From assembly GCA_010015655.1 (NCBI GenBank), contig ML976659.1:549347-581615 (forward strand): a stretch of DNA of 32,269 nucleotides. The letters run 5' to 3'. The position numbers and the translations under genes are program-made. The first letter of the stretch is position 1, and the number at the start of each line of letters is the position of its first letter. Source of the DNA: Bimuria novae-zelandiae CBS 107.79. Taxonomy: Eukaryota; Ascomycota; Dothideomycetes; Pleosporales; Didymosphaeriaceae. Under the pieces are notes generated by a model. It was not told the DNA's origin. It worked only from the letters and a program-made list of their open reading frames with translations, and searched no databases. Positions 1-11,161 of the stretch are shown here, one piece after another.

Positions 1-283
1 AGTCTATGTGTATTACATGGCAATTGTAATAGGCGTTGTTGAGAAATCGCGTGTTTTGTGCAGGTGTCGCGTTTTGGTGGGGTGGGCGGCAACCCTATGT
101 GGGCGGTGACTATATGCGCTAGCTTAACAAGTTAGCGCGCGCCGCCCCCAAATTGATCTAGACTACCCTAGTCGTTGCACATGCTTGGAAAACCTTCCTT
201 GCTCGCCTACTAAGCGCCCTCTTGGCGTCATCTCCTCACCTGCATGCAACCTCGCCTCCTCCTTCACAAACATCTTTCTCAGG

Positions 284-1230
284 ATGGCATCTGCCCCGGA
301 TCCAGATGTGCCGGCGGCTGACTCTAGCCTCGCCCCCGAAGCAGCATATGGCAAACTGCCTTTCGATCAATTCGTCTTAGTACTTTCACCCCTTAATCTG
401 CGGAAGTAAGCCGGCCTAACCAACAGACACAGGACTCATGGGAATATACAATCCCGGTCGAACAGGATCAGAAACAATGGAATGAGATTGCTATACAATG
501 GCTTGGCATGGATTATACAAGTAGACGAGTACGATTTCAATTCCTGCAGGATTGAGCAGGTTAGCTGAACCCCACGATCTAGGCCTATCATGTCACTGCA
601 TTGAAGCTGAGCAATGTTACCTCGGTCGATGCTCGGATGCCGACACCGGACCAAATCCATCGTGTTCTAATGCCGCATCAAACGACAGAAGAGCGCAACC
701 GAGCTCTGACCGTGCCTCATTGTCTGTGGATCAGGACTTGTTACGAGCCAAATCTCACCTCGGCGTTCGCCGATATGACAAGGTTTATGGTTGCTCCCAA
801 CGCAAATTTCTTGATTGACAACCAGACCCTCTACGACGTGGGTGATGACTGGTCCAAAGTTTTTTTGCGCATGCCGCACATTCCAGATGTGGAGATGTAT
901 TACGCAGATCCGGACGTTGTGGACTACGAAGTGGAATACGAGCCACCAGAAGAAGTTGATTTGCAGCCACTGTATGATGCTGACCTCAAAATGAAGTGTG
1001 TGCATTTTCTACTGGACAAGGAGGCTTTGCAGAGACAATTGCTCAAGGTACTCTGGCTAGATAGACACGGGAAGCTGGTGTGGTGGAATTGGATGGCGCC
1101 TTCAAATGTGCAGACTTTTGAGGGCCTTTTGAATGGATTAGGAATTGGCCTTAGCAGAATTATGGAAATGGCTGAAGTAGACGCACAATACCGCGAGAAA
1201 GGCGTTGTAGTGCCATACGATGATTACTAG
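284..1230 (+). CDS. hypothetical protein, three exons (279 aa)
   Basis: I do not recognise the family. The model joins 284-405, 466-559 and 607-1230. Intron 1 (406-465, 60 nt) has donor GTAAGC and a CCTAAC branch-like site. Intron 2 (560-606, 47 nt) starts GTTAGC and ends GAAG. Phases agree and give 280 codons including the stop. The first exon starts at the first ATG of its frame (MASAPDPDVP). The last exon alone encodes about 207 residues: a middle part with LTVPHCLW and LTSAFADMTRFMVAPN, an acidic tyrosine-rich stretch (YYADPDVVDYEVEYEPPEEVD) and a C-terminal helical segment. No signal peptide or membrane segment is visible, so it is probably intracellular. It converges on the LysM gene, with 96 bp between the two stop codons. 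The exon structure is inference; the long terminal exon is well supported by length and composition. Confidence 0.6.
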
Positions 1231-1326
1231 TTGGGAAGTTTTGGTGGATGTATGGTAAGATGTGTTCTCGAAGCATAAACACTTAGCTACATCTACAGTA
1301 ACAACGAAAGTTCTGCGTCCCAATAA

Positions 1327-2812
1327 CTAATCCGTAGGATAAGGAGGGAAACAGTTCGGAGGGAACGAAGTACTAGGTAGTGGCGTGCCCGTCAAAACTG
1401 GATTGCAATACTTGTTCAACAGGTTTGTGCACCCTGTGCTCAATCCTTCCCAGTCGAATCCATCATCCCACATCTGATCTGTAAGCGGGCAGTACTTGAA
1501 GTAATCGGCTAACGATGGTATGGGACTTTCCACCAATGACAATGTTTCGGTTGTCATCGAAAACTCGCCGCTCAATGTTGTGGTTCTGTTTGCGAGAGGC
1601 ACACCTGCAGTTGGACCAGTAACCCAAGAACCATCTGGCCAGGTCCACGTATCGTTCCATGTCGCTGTTGGTGTGAAACTGTAGCTCTTCGTTCCTGGTG
1701 GACTGAATGAATATGTTAGTATTTAGTTGTGAATATCTCTTCCGGTAGCAGCTTACGTTATACAGACGGTGCGTCCTTTCAATACATCCAGCTTATCACA
1801 ATTAGACTCCAAGATTGGGTTCCATTGAACCAATTCGGTCCTCGTAAATCCGAGCCGACTAGCTATAGCCTTGCAAGTTTGATTGGCTTGGATCTGTCCA
1901 TAGTCTCATATCAGCGGCAGCATCTTTATGAATAGGAGGTTGTCATACCGTGTATGTCTTGCAAGCATCTCTGATACACACACTATTGCCAACATTGAGC
2001 GTCTTGCAGCCGAAATCGATGCTGTTTTGATACAAGAATCGATCTAGAGCGAGGCTGTTTGATTTTGCGATTGACTCGCAGGTGTCACCTTGTGCAACTG
2101 TATACTGCTGTCCACCCCAGCAAGCTATATTTGGTCCGCTAGTGGTGCTGTTACTCCTGTTAGATACAATGACCAGCATATGACTGGAGTTCACCTACGC
2201 AGGCGGTGGCTTTGGTATTGTGATAGTCGAATGTGGATACTTCGTAGGCGAAACGTTGCACGAAGAGGCAATCGACGAGAATCCCTTCTCGCTGATCACC
2301 CTAGCTCCAGCTGCATTGCTCAACATACCCGCAAAATATTTAAGAGTGCAGTCGTCGCAGTATCCAACAGTGTGATTGTGTATCTTTGGGAGACAGTAAT
2401 CGATTGACGATGTGCCAGTAAGACATGCCATGTCGCGGGCCCACTTCAGAGGCGCGATTAGATCATTACCCGTCTTGTTGTTGTTGTATCCGAAGTCGTA
2501 GACAGTGTTGCCGCATCGAGTGTTGATGTTTGTTGTAAATGAATTAAATGAGGTAGAACATGCAGAACTACAGTAATCCCCAAGAAAGGTGTTATTGAAC
2601 GGAATCTCACGTACGAGGTCAGATGCCAGGATGAATCGAGGACCACAAGTGATGTCGGTTGACAATGCCGCCCTGCATCCTACGGGGACTTGCGATGGTA
2701 ATGATGCGGGACTTGGATAAAGTTTTATCGCAGTAACAAAGTTTGTTAAACTCCCAATCGTGAAGAGCACGGAGAGTATACACCAGCTTCTGCTGCGATT
2801 TGTTGCGTACAT
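1327..2812 (-). CDS. secreted two-LysM domain protein (444 aa, four exons)
   Basis: Fungal LysM (CBM50) proteins bind chitin or chitin oligomers outside the cell; some act as effectors hiding hyphal chitin from host receptors. Exons (minus strand): 2812-2199, 2156-1949, 1893-1757, 1702-1327. The introns are 42, 55 and 54 nt, all GT-AG, and the phases sum to 445 codons. The start at 2812 gives MYATNRSRSW followed by a hydrophobic signal-peptide-like segment. Residues about 45-200 form a cysteine-rich, N-glycosylation-rich region without LysM (CRAALSTDITCG, GDYCSSACSTSFNSF). LysM 1 contains YTVAQGDTCESIAKSNS and ends GNSVCIRDAC. LysM 2 contains ANQTCKAIASRLGFT, VQWNPIL and RTVCIT. The tail is rich in Thr/Trp/Pro (PPGTKSYSFTP, TWPDGSWVTG) and ends with cysteines. 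This layout is common for large fungal LysM proteins. The next LysM gene is divergent, 1.67 kb away. Whether it is an effector or a developmental protein cannot be told from sequence. Confidence 0.85.
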
Positions 2813-4485
2813 CTCCAGTGAGCTTTGCACTAGACAAATCAACAACGGAAGGCGTCGGGGGTATTCTGGTGAGAGCTTGCCAGAGTGGAATTGTGTTAGA
2901 AGAAGCACGACAGACCAAACTACACAATGATTAAGCAGGGTCGAAAAAGGTGTGCAATGAGTCGTTTCAAACATTTCCTGCTATTTTGAGATCAACATAC
3001 ATGGTGCAGCAGTCCGTCTCGGCACGCTACATAAGCATATGCAGGTCCAGTGGATTGTTTGGGTACTTGGCATTGCAGCCCCTAAGAGGTGCAGGGCTAG
3101 ACCGCCTATATCCTGGTAACTGGCTGGGATGCAGGAACCCGACGCCGCAAAGGTACATAGAAGCTCTTCCAGTCAAAGTTTAGCTAACAATAACATAAGC
3201 CAGTGTCACAATGCTTGGTATTAGTGTGTTGATCTGACATGCAGCATGGGCGCAGAATCTTGCTCGTGCACCTTACCGACGCGTGGTGGCAGCCCTGACA
3301 GGACGACACATTCGCTTAGGACAACAATATGGGGCTGAAGCATAGCGGAGTACAAGATCGCTTGCAGCAGAAATCTTCAAGGCCTCCGCGGCGCCGCGTG
3401 AACGCGGAATTTCTGTGAGACTTGATGTGACCTAAAAGGCCCAATAAATCTAGCGGAATTTGGCTGCAGAGTCATGCTTGCATAATCAAGAATATGCCTC
3501 ATTAATAGAGTTGCATTGCTTGTTATTGCTTAGGCGCTTTTCTCTGAATCCATTCACTTTCAGGGCCTGGCCTATTTGTGACTTCATCGGATGACCGGAC
3601 CGCTTGTTATTACTTGGGCGTAATCCTACGTTGGCCAATTTCCGTGTCGCCTCGACGATCTGCAACGTGTGCGCTGAATAACTCTCGAAAAATCTGCTGA
3701 TGATCGACCTCAATTATAGCTATAGTGCGGCACGGTTATCGCGTAGCTATTTGGACCCCACTTGCTTACCTTTTAGCTTGGCGAGAACATCTCAGCTGCC
3801 TATCTAGACGTCTCGTGCGTATCCTCGTAATACTAAGCGTTCCAAGGTCATGTTGCATCAAACTCTGCGAGTTGACAAAAGTGCTTAGTCGAGTAGCGGA
3901 AGCGAATACGATCCGTTTGCCTTGTCTTACTTTCGCTTCGGGTTGATGTGCATGGCTCTCTTCCTGCATCACACTCTCCTCTCCCCTTACTACTGCACGT
4001 AAATTGCTGCAGGCATAAGGCACAGCGTCGGCGAGGCCGGTGTAGAGATACAGAATTCCTGTGTGGTTGAGGCACAGCTGCATGGCTCTCTTCCTGCATC
4101 ACACTCTCCTCTCCCCTTACTACTACTGCACGTAAACTGTTGCAGGCATTGCGGCTTCGCCCCATCATACCAGCTGCTGCTTAGCCTCACCTTCCGTAAA
4201 TGGGTTAGCGTTGACTGTGGAACGCTAAACAGACAGTTTGACTAGTTAGCTATCAACAAGAAGTGGGCTGGACCCTTACTAGCGCATCGGCCTGAGTTGG
4301 TGTTGCTGCCTGTGAGGGTGAAGCCGCAATCGCTAGTGACTGTACACACGGGCCGGTCTTACAGATACTCCAGTGGTACACCTGCTCAGGCTAACATGGC
4401 TATTATTAGTCATCTGCATCTCCAGTACTTATTTTAACATGAGTACGATATCACGAAATTCAGCTCGTCGATAGATTATCCCATT
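2813..4485. other. 1.67 kb divergent intergenic region between the two LysM genes
   Basis: No supportable gene. Reading frames here are short and lack recognisable domains. The region must hold both LysM promoters. It contains one directly repeated segment of about 70 bp (listed separately). An upstream extension of the minus-strand frame (to 2974) is possible but would put about 54 residues before the signal-like segment, so I kept the ATG at 2812. Confidence 0.5.
3949..4149. repeat. direct repeat, two copies (3949-4016 and 4079-4149)
   Basis: Both copies begin TGCATGGCTCTCTTCCTGCA and end in GCAGGCAT. The second copy has one extra ACT triplet and two substitutions. Period is 130 bp with a 62-bp spacer. 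The repeat core is pyrimidine-rich (CTCTCCTCTCCCCTTACTAC) on the plus strand. No coding role is apparent; it looks like a local segmental duplication in the intergenic region. Confidence 0.85.
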
Positions 4486-6117
4486 ATGAAGGTCACATCG
4501 TCAGTAGTCTTTTGGCTTTTAGCCAGCGCCGCTGCCCTTAGTGTCAAGAAGCGCCAGGACGGTCCAGTAGATCCTAACACTGATCCTGACTGCGATTGGT
4601 ACGATACTCCTAAGAGCGAATCGGACACCTGCGAATTTCTTGAAGGGTTCTGGGGAATGTCGCATGCTGAATTTGTCGCATGGGTAGGTAGAATTCACTC
4701 ATTTCCTGCTTTGATAGATCTGATGCAATGTAGAATCCCTCCATCAAGGACGACTGCAGTGGCCTTACGATCGGCCACTCGTACTGCGTCGAAGTCGCGC
4801 GCAAGCCTACCACGACAAGCTCGAGCTCAGTGACGCCAAGTCCCACAAACACGCCGAAGCCGTCTCCAGTCCAAGATGGTGTTATAGATACTTGTACAAC
4901 ATGGTATTTTGCTATTGCGAACGATGACTGCACGAAGATTGCACGAAAGTTCGGTACCTTTTCAGTGGCCGACTTTATCAAATGGGTTCGATCAATCGTC
5001 CTTCGAATCGAGTTGTACACTAAATCCCGATATAGAATCCTGCTGTTGGCTCAGACTGCAAGTCCCTGTGGACTGAAACCTACTATTGTGTCGGTATTCC
5101 TGGGACACCTACAGCTCCAATTTCTTGTAAGCTGCCCCCGTCCATATATGCTATTTGAGCCGCCTTTTCTGACCCTGCTCTGCTCTACTTTCAGCTAGCA
5201 CAGTGCAACCCTCATCCACCAACGTCGGAACGCCTAAGCCATCCCCCACCCAGGATGGCTTGATTGAATCGTGTCAAAAGTTCTATTTCGCCGGCAAGTT
5301 ATCGTCAACAACTATATTGGTCTTTGGGTGGATATGCTAACTAATGGAGCAGCCAAGGATGAAACATGTGCAACCATCGTGAAGAAGTATGGAACGTTTA
5401 GTGTGAAGGAATTTATTGCGTGGAATCCAGCTGTAGGCGAAGACTGCCGTGCTTTGTGGGCGGAGACCTAGTGAGCACAGTTGCACATATTGTACTAAAC
5501 ATGGCCTGACCACAGCAGTTACTGTGTTGGAATACCTGGAACGCCAACTGCCCCTCCTCCGACTAGCACGTTGTCTCCAACTTCCACACCAGGGAATGGT
5601 ATATCTACACCACTACCAACACAGCCGTCGATGGTGTCTAACTGCGACGCATTCTACTTCGTTCCGAAGAACGAAGGTCAGTATTGGCCAATTATCTCTG
5701 TCTCTTTGAAACTGACTCGTGCTAGGGTGCCAGGCTGTCGCGGATAAAAATGGAATCACTCTCGCACAATTCTTGCAGTGGAACCCCCAAGCAGGGTCCA
5801 ACTGTGCTGGCCTCTGGGCAGAGGCCTATGCGTGCGTCAGCATTATTGGTCATACACCTAGCAAATCGTCAAGCACCATCAAGACTAGCGCAACTCCAAC
5901 GCCTACTGGATGCACCGTGGCACATCCAGAACCTACGCAACCTGACAGTTTATGCAAGTGTAAGCAATGGTACCTTCCAGCAAAAAATGAGTATTGTGCC
6001 GATATTGAGAAGAAGTTCGGGATATCTGCGACGCAATTCAGGGTTACTTGGAACCCAAGTATTGGCACGAGTTGCGGAGGCATGTGGGCAGGAACATACG
6101 TTTGTGTAAAAGCTTAG
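4486..6117 (+). CDS. secreted five-LysM domain protein (435 aa, seven exons)
   Basis: Likely an extracellular chitin-oligomer-binding protein. Exons: 4486-4683, 4734-4985, 5036-5126, 5195-5293, 5353-5470, 5519-5676, 5726-6117. Together they give 436 codons with consistent phases. The N-terminus (MKVTSSVVFWLLASAAA) is a signal peptide followed by KKR, a probable Kex2 site. Five cysteine-bounded LysM units follow near residues 36-88, 119-172, 203-258, 294-346 and 383-435. The later units share WYF/FYF openings, a D/NETC or NEYC step, a KKFG/KKYG helix, a WNP motif (WNPAVG in units 2 and 3) and a LWAETYYCV-type end. They are separated by Ser/Thr/Pro linkers (TPKPSPVQDG, TPKPSPTQDG). Introns are 48-68 nt; five are GT-AG, and 5294-5352 must be GC-AG (GCAAGT donor) to keep the LysM frame. 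Unit 5 ends right at the stop. Linker and intron similarity indicates growth by domain duplication. Confidence 0.88.
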
Positions 6118-6632
6118 TGATGTAAACTCTCTATATCACTATATTGAGTGGGTTCCGCTCTAGAGTATCCTCTTTCGCAAGGTTAGAGTACCATCAAGGG
6201 AAGGTACTTAATACAACTCGATCTCAACAGCGAAGGCGCTGTAGCCGGCACCCAGATGCTCTATTATCTCCTTGTATTTAATTTCTAAGTATCATAAATA
6301 ATAATTTTATTTAGTCTTCAAATCGTTCTAATAATGAAAGTCTATTTTTCCAGTACCACATGTATTTCTTATATTTATATATAGCTTAATGCAAGATAGA
6401 ATAAGTGAGGAGACACTAAGTCGGAGCCTCACTGGCTCGGCATTTCGGTGCCCGAGGGCTCATATTTTTATGCGGAAACACGTGGCCGCGCGCCAACCTT
6501 GGAATAATGCATCTATCTCACCACGCCGTCTCCCCCGCGCATCTCCATCCAACCAACACCTCGCCTCCCGTCCCACCATCACGCGCACCTGAAAGGGATT
6601 AGCTGTTAATATACATTGTAGACTTTTCCTAC
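6118..6632. other. AT-rich intergenic stretch; unresolved 3' end of the CorA-like gene
   Basis: Sequence 6280-6400 is very AT-rich. On the minus strand, a 44-nt intron-like segment (6632-6589) starts GTAGGA, carries GCTAAT and ends TTTCAG, so another exon may begin at 6588. Its only open frame does not resemble the expected second membrane segment. A short minus-strand frame ending at 6311 (MWYWKNRLSLLERFED, then stop) could be a real C-terminal tail, but I could not connect it. Nothing else is supported. Confidence 0.4.
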
Positions 6633-7959
6633 CGAGTTGGAACCAAATATCGTCTATCCAGCACAGTTGTCAACAATCAAGCGATCTTCAGATTGATTGC
6701 CCAACTAAGCGCCAAAAGACCACAGAGAGGTCCGTGTTAGACCTGATCCAGTAATCAATCTGCCTATCGCTTGATTGTTGACAACTCTGCTATCCAGTAA
6801 GTCCTCTTACGGTCGGTACAAGGCTCGAGAAACTCACAGAAACAAATGTGGCCGGTAAGAAAGTCATCGTAACTACAGCAATGGCCTTCATCGCCGACGC
6901 TTCTCTCTTCGCTTCTTCTCCTATCTGCAGCTGAGTTCTACTATCTCTCTGTGCTGCCGCATTGAAAGCCTATCTTCATAAGTTCGGGAGGCCACTGCGT
7001 ACCGCCTGTCGTGGACTGCGCTTACAAGAGTGATCTCGTTCTGGATTCGAGCATCATTTGCTTCAGACCGCTGGAGCAAGCCCTGGAGAAAGCGAAGCTG
7101 GAACTCGAAGCGGGTCCCGACTCTGTCCCAGTTTTCGCGTCCCTTTTCACTGCGGATAAGGTCATTGTGTTCACGAAACCTCACGTGATGGTGCTGCATG
7201 GCATCGAGAGACCGTACAGCCACACTGAGGGTCTCGCTGACATGTATCCCGTGTCTCGCAATCTCGTGCAAGAGAAAGTAGTCGGCCTCTTGAGACCTCC
7301 TCTGTCGCGAATGAGCATCACTGCCGCTAGCTATCCAGGACGTAGAACGACACTTACAGCTTCCCACTGACTGATGTGGTTTCTGACTGTCCAGACCGAG
7401 TCATCGTACAATCGAAGCAGCACATCCGAGATGAGTAAAAACACAGCGTATGGACACCAACAAGAGACATCCTGGGAACAAAAAATTGACTGGATATCCT
7501 TTTCCAACTTCACAGGCAGATCGAAGCACAGGAGCGTGAGCGACCCAGACGGTGTCCAGCTAGCGAAGAATCCCATCTCGTACCATTCCCACCCGTGCCG
7601 CACACTCTGCGGCCCATGTATTGCAACATCAGCGTTCCAGTCGCCAGCGCTGGAGTGATGGTTGGATATATGTGGTGTGTACGTCCTTTTGGGCTGGAGC
7701 TTATCGTAGATCTGCTTGACGGTGAAGCGGGACCAATATGCTGGCATTCGATGAGCAAACACTGACCTGGTTTTATCTAGGGCTGCATACTATAACAATC
7801 GATCTTTTCGTCAGTATCAGGCCAGACTTCGTACCCGCAATAGCCGCTTGATTGCAGATACATCCTATCGAATGGGGGGATCTTTAAAGTGCTTTTGAGG
7901 TCTTTCTGAAACGCTGGCACGGTGCTCAAGAACGAGGTGGTAGACGTGAATCTATCGTG
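6633..7959 (-). CDS. CorA-like (Mg2+ transporter-like) fungal membrane protein, ends incomplete, carries MITE
   Basis: This matches the fungal CorA-like family: a long cytosolic domain followed by a membrane pair; several such proteins lie near incompatibility genes. Exons traced (minus): 7959-7791, 7740-7358, 7301-7026, 6969-6838 and 6653-6633, with introns of 50, 56, 56 and 184 nt. Typical pieces in order: YLQSSGYCGYEVWPDTDE, WYEMGFFASWTPSG, LRLYDDSVWTVRNHISQWE, DYFLLHEIARHGIHVSETL, FQLRFLQGLLQRSEAND, NEITLAFNAAAQRDSRTQ, then membrane segment AIAVVTMTFLPATFVS and TIFGSNS, which sits where the family usually has a GMN-like motif. The 184-nt intron holds a hAT MITE and would be 48 nt without it. 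The start codon was not found: an in-frame stop precedes 7959, and an ATG exon at 8035 has the wrong phase. The second membrane segment was not found. It may be a damaged gene. Confidence 0.7.
6662..6789. mobile_element. 128-bp hAT-type MITE inserted at a splice acceptor
   Basis: The terminal inverted repeats begin CACAGTTGTCAACAATCAAG on the left and CAGAGTTGTCAACAATCAAG on the right (reverse complement). Pairing continues for about 38-40 bp with few mismatches. The element is flanked by perfect 8-bp direct repeats CTATCCAG (6654-6661 and 6790-6797). An 8-bp duplication and CAGAG-like ends fit the hAT superfamily. At 128 bp it has no coding capacity and would need a transposase in trans. On the minus strand the duplicated octamer reads CTGGATAG and contains the AG of the host intron acceptor. 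Confidence 0.9.
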
Positions 7960-8466
7960 TCAGATTACGAGTAAAGATCCCCTGTCCACGGCTTACATGA
8001 CTTGAATCGGGGCAGCGCAAAGACCCTATATCCATTAGCCCTATACTCGCACATCTGATGCTTCCCTTGCCTGCAACAGCTCATCCCATGTTATTTCCTG
8101 CGACTGGCATGACTGAGATGACGTGATGTCTGATCGACGGACTTGGTTAGTGTATTTTCTTGGGCTCATAGAATGGGACACTTGCTTAGTTGAATTACCT
8201 TGCCCTTCTCCATCGTGGCGCGCGGAAGTCCTCGATGGAGGTATGTGTCCATCGAGCACGCGGACAAGGCTGACGGGACAAGCGATTTGACGATCGGGCG
8301 CATGCACACTTAGCCCCAGCCGCAGGCCTCGCGAGTGATTGCTCGAAACCGCCGGGCTGCAGGCTGAAGGCCGCCAGGCTGAAGCCCAGTAGGCGCTGCG
8401 CCGCAGACTCCTACAGACACCGTCCCCGTGAACACACCATCGCTGGTGCATGCTATATGTGATGCT
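7960..8466. other. divergent intergenic region between CorA-like and NACHT genes
   Basis: About 0.5 kb separates the presumed starts of two divergently transcribed genes, so both promoters should lie here. A minus-strand ATG at 8035 begins a 13-codon frame ending at a GTAAGC donor; it could be the first exon of the CorA-like gene, but its phase does not match exon 7959-7791. Around 8340-8400 a short GC-rich motif (AGGCTGAAG) is imperfectly repeated. No other gene is supported. Confidence 0.45.
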
Positions 8467-9872
8467 ATGGCCTCTACAGCGTCTAACCTAGCGTTCGGCA
8501 ACGCATACTCCAGCGTTCAGGCAAACAACTTCAACGGCTCGGTTCATTTTGGTACGTTGCAGTGCCGCCCGAGAGCCGTCAAGCTCTTAAGAGAGGGCAG
8601 AACGCTGAGCAAACACTTCAAATAGGCCATGAGGACACCCTCACTCGTCTGCCGTACGCCGAAGACGCGCCCTTCAACTCGTTCGCGAAGCAGCACGAGC
8701 CTGCCTGCCTCGCCGACACGCGCGTCGGCCTCCTCGATGAGATACACGGCTGGGCGGACGGACAAGACGAGCGATGCATCTTCTGGCTGCGCGGCCTGGC
8801 GGGCACGGGCAAGTCGACGATCGCGCGGACCGTTGCGCGCCAGTACCATGACAGGCAGCTTCTGGCGGCTAGCTTCTTCTTCTCACGCGGCGGCGGCGAC
8901 GTCGGCCACGCAGACAAGTTTGTGACGAGCATCGCGGTGCAGCTTGCAGACAACATCATCACATGTCGACACCATATCCGCGACGCTGTTGCCGAGCGCA
9001 GCAATATCGCACAACAATCTCTACAAGATCAGTGGCAGCACCTCGTTCTCCATCCGCTGTCGCAGCTGCACCACCCAGGGTCGTTTATAATGGTCATCGA
9101 TGCGCTCGACGAGTGCGACAACGACGACAACGTCAAGATTATCGTACGGCTGCTGGCTGAGGCACAGTCGCTGCAGAGGGTTCGGCTGCGCATTTTCCTA
9201 ACAAGCCGGCCGGAGGTGCCCATTCGAGACGTGTTTAGACAGATCACGGATACGGAACACAGGGACTTTGTGCTGCACGACATATCGCCATCAATTGTTG
9301 ACCAGGACATACAACTCTTTCTAGAAACAGAACTTCAGTCTGTTGGCCAGAGATGGTTATCGCGCGTTGGCTGGCCTAGCGCACTTACTATTATACAGCT
9401 GGTCCAAAGCGCTAGTGGGTTGTTTATCTGGGCAGCGACTGCCTGCCGTTTTATCTCCGAAGGGAGGCACTTCGCAGCTAGAAGACTAGAGACGATCCTA
9501 CGCAACGACAGTAATAATACTACAGCTCCAGAGAAGCATCTTGACCAGATCTATATAACTGTGCTGCAGAGCTCAGTACCCACACATTATACAGACGAAG
9601 AGCGAGACGAGCAGTGCAGAATTCTACGGCACGTTCTTGGGAGCATGGTGGTTCTGCTTTCTACTCTGTCTTTACGGTCGTTGAGCAAGTTACTCCAGTG
9701 TGCAGGCGAAGAGGCTAGGCAGGCACTAGAGGATCTACATGCAATTATCAACATCCCAGAGAGTCCTGCCCAACCACTTCGTCTACACCATCCTTCGTTC
9801 CGCGACGAGGAGTTGATGGAAAAGCTCGCTATTTACGTACCGTTACACCATATTATAAACACAGCAATATAA
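8467..9872 (+). CDS. NACHT-domain NLR lacking C-terminal repeats (443 aa)
   Basis: A fungal STAND/NLR-type signalling NTPase. Exons 8467-8551 and 8626-9872 are joined across a 74-nt GTACGT...AG intron. The start is the ATG of MASTASNLAFGNAYSS. The first exon encodes only 28 residues, ending in a Gly/Asn/Ser-rich stretch (GNAYSSVQANNFNGSVHFG). Then come the linker typical of this NLR group (LPYAEDAPFNSFAKQHEPAC), Walker A GLAGTGKS, FFFSRGGGDVGHADKFVTSI, Walker B FIMVIDALDECDNDD, and the sensor motif FLTSRPEVPI. The winged-helix part follows, to LRLHHPSFRD. Family members usually continue for hundreds of residues after HPSFRD, with WD40, ankyrin or TPR repeats. Here a different 20-residue tail is followed by a stop, so the protein is short or truncated. 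It is divergent from the CorA-like gene, and a MITE starts 107 bp after the stop. Confidence 0.85.
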
Positions 9873-9978
9873 TGCCTGATAAGATGTAATAGCGAAACCT
9901 GACCAATTTTGGGCCTTCTGAGAAGCACGGACATGTTTGAGATAGCGACATATCTATTTATAACTGTACCGAGGCTTA

Positions 9979-11161
<1,183 letters not shown>

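Noticed and set aside
185..283. N-terminal extension of the first gene from a TTG at 185
   Set aside because: TTG is not a normal start in fungi; the first ATG of the frame is at 284.
552..818. Overlapping plus-strand frame inside the first gene
   Set aside because: Shadow of the real frame; it would conflict with the spliced model and has no domain content.
6921..7367. Reading the CorA-like gene as separate single-exon proteins
   Set aside because: The conserved family order continues across three introns with matching phases, so the frames belong to one gene.
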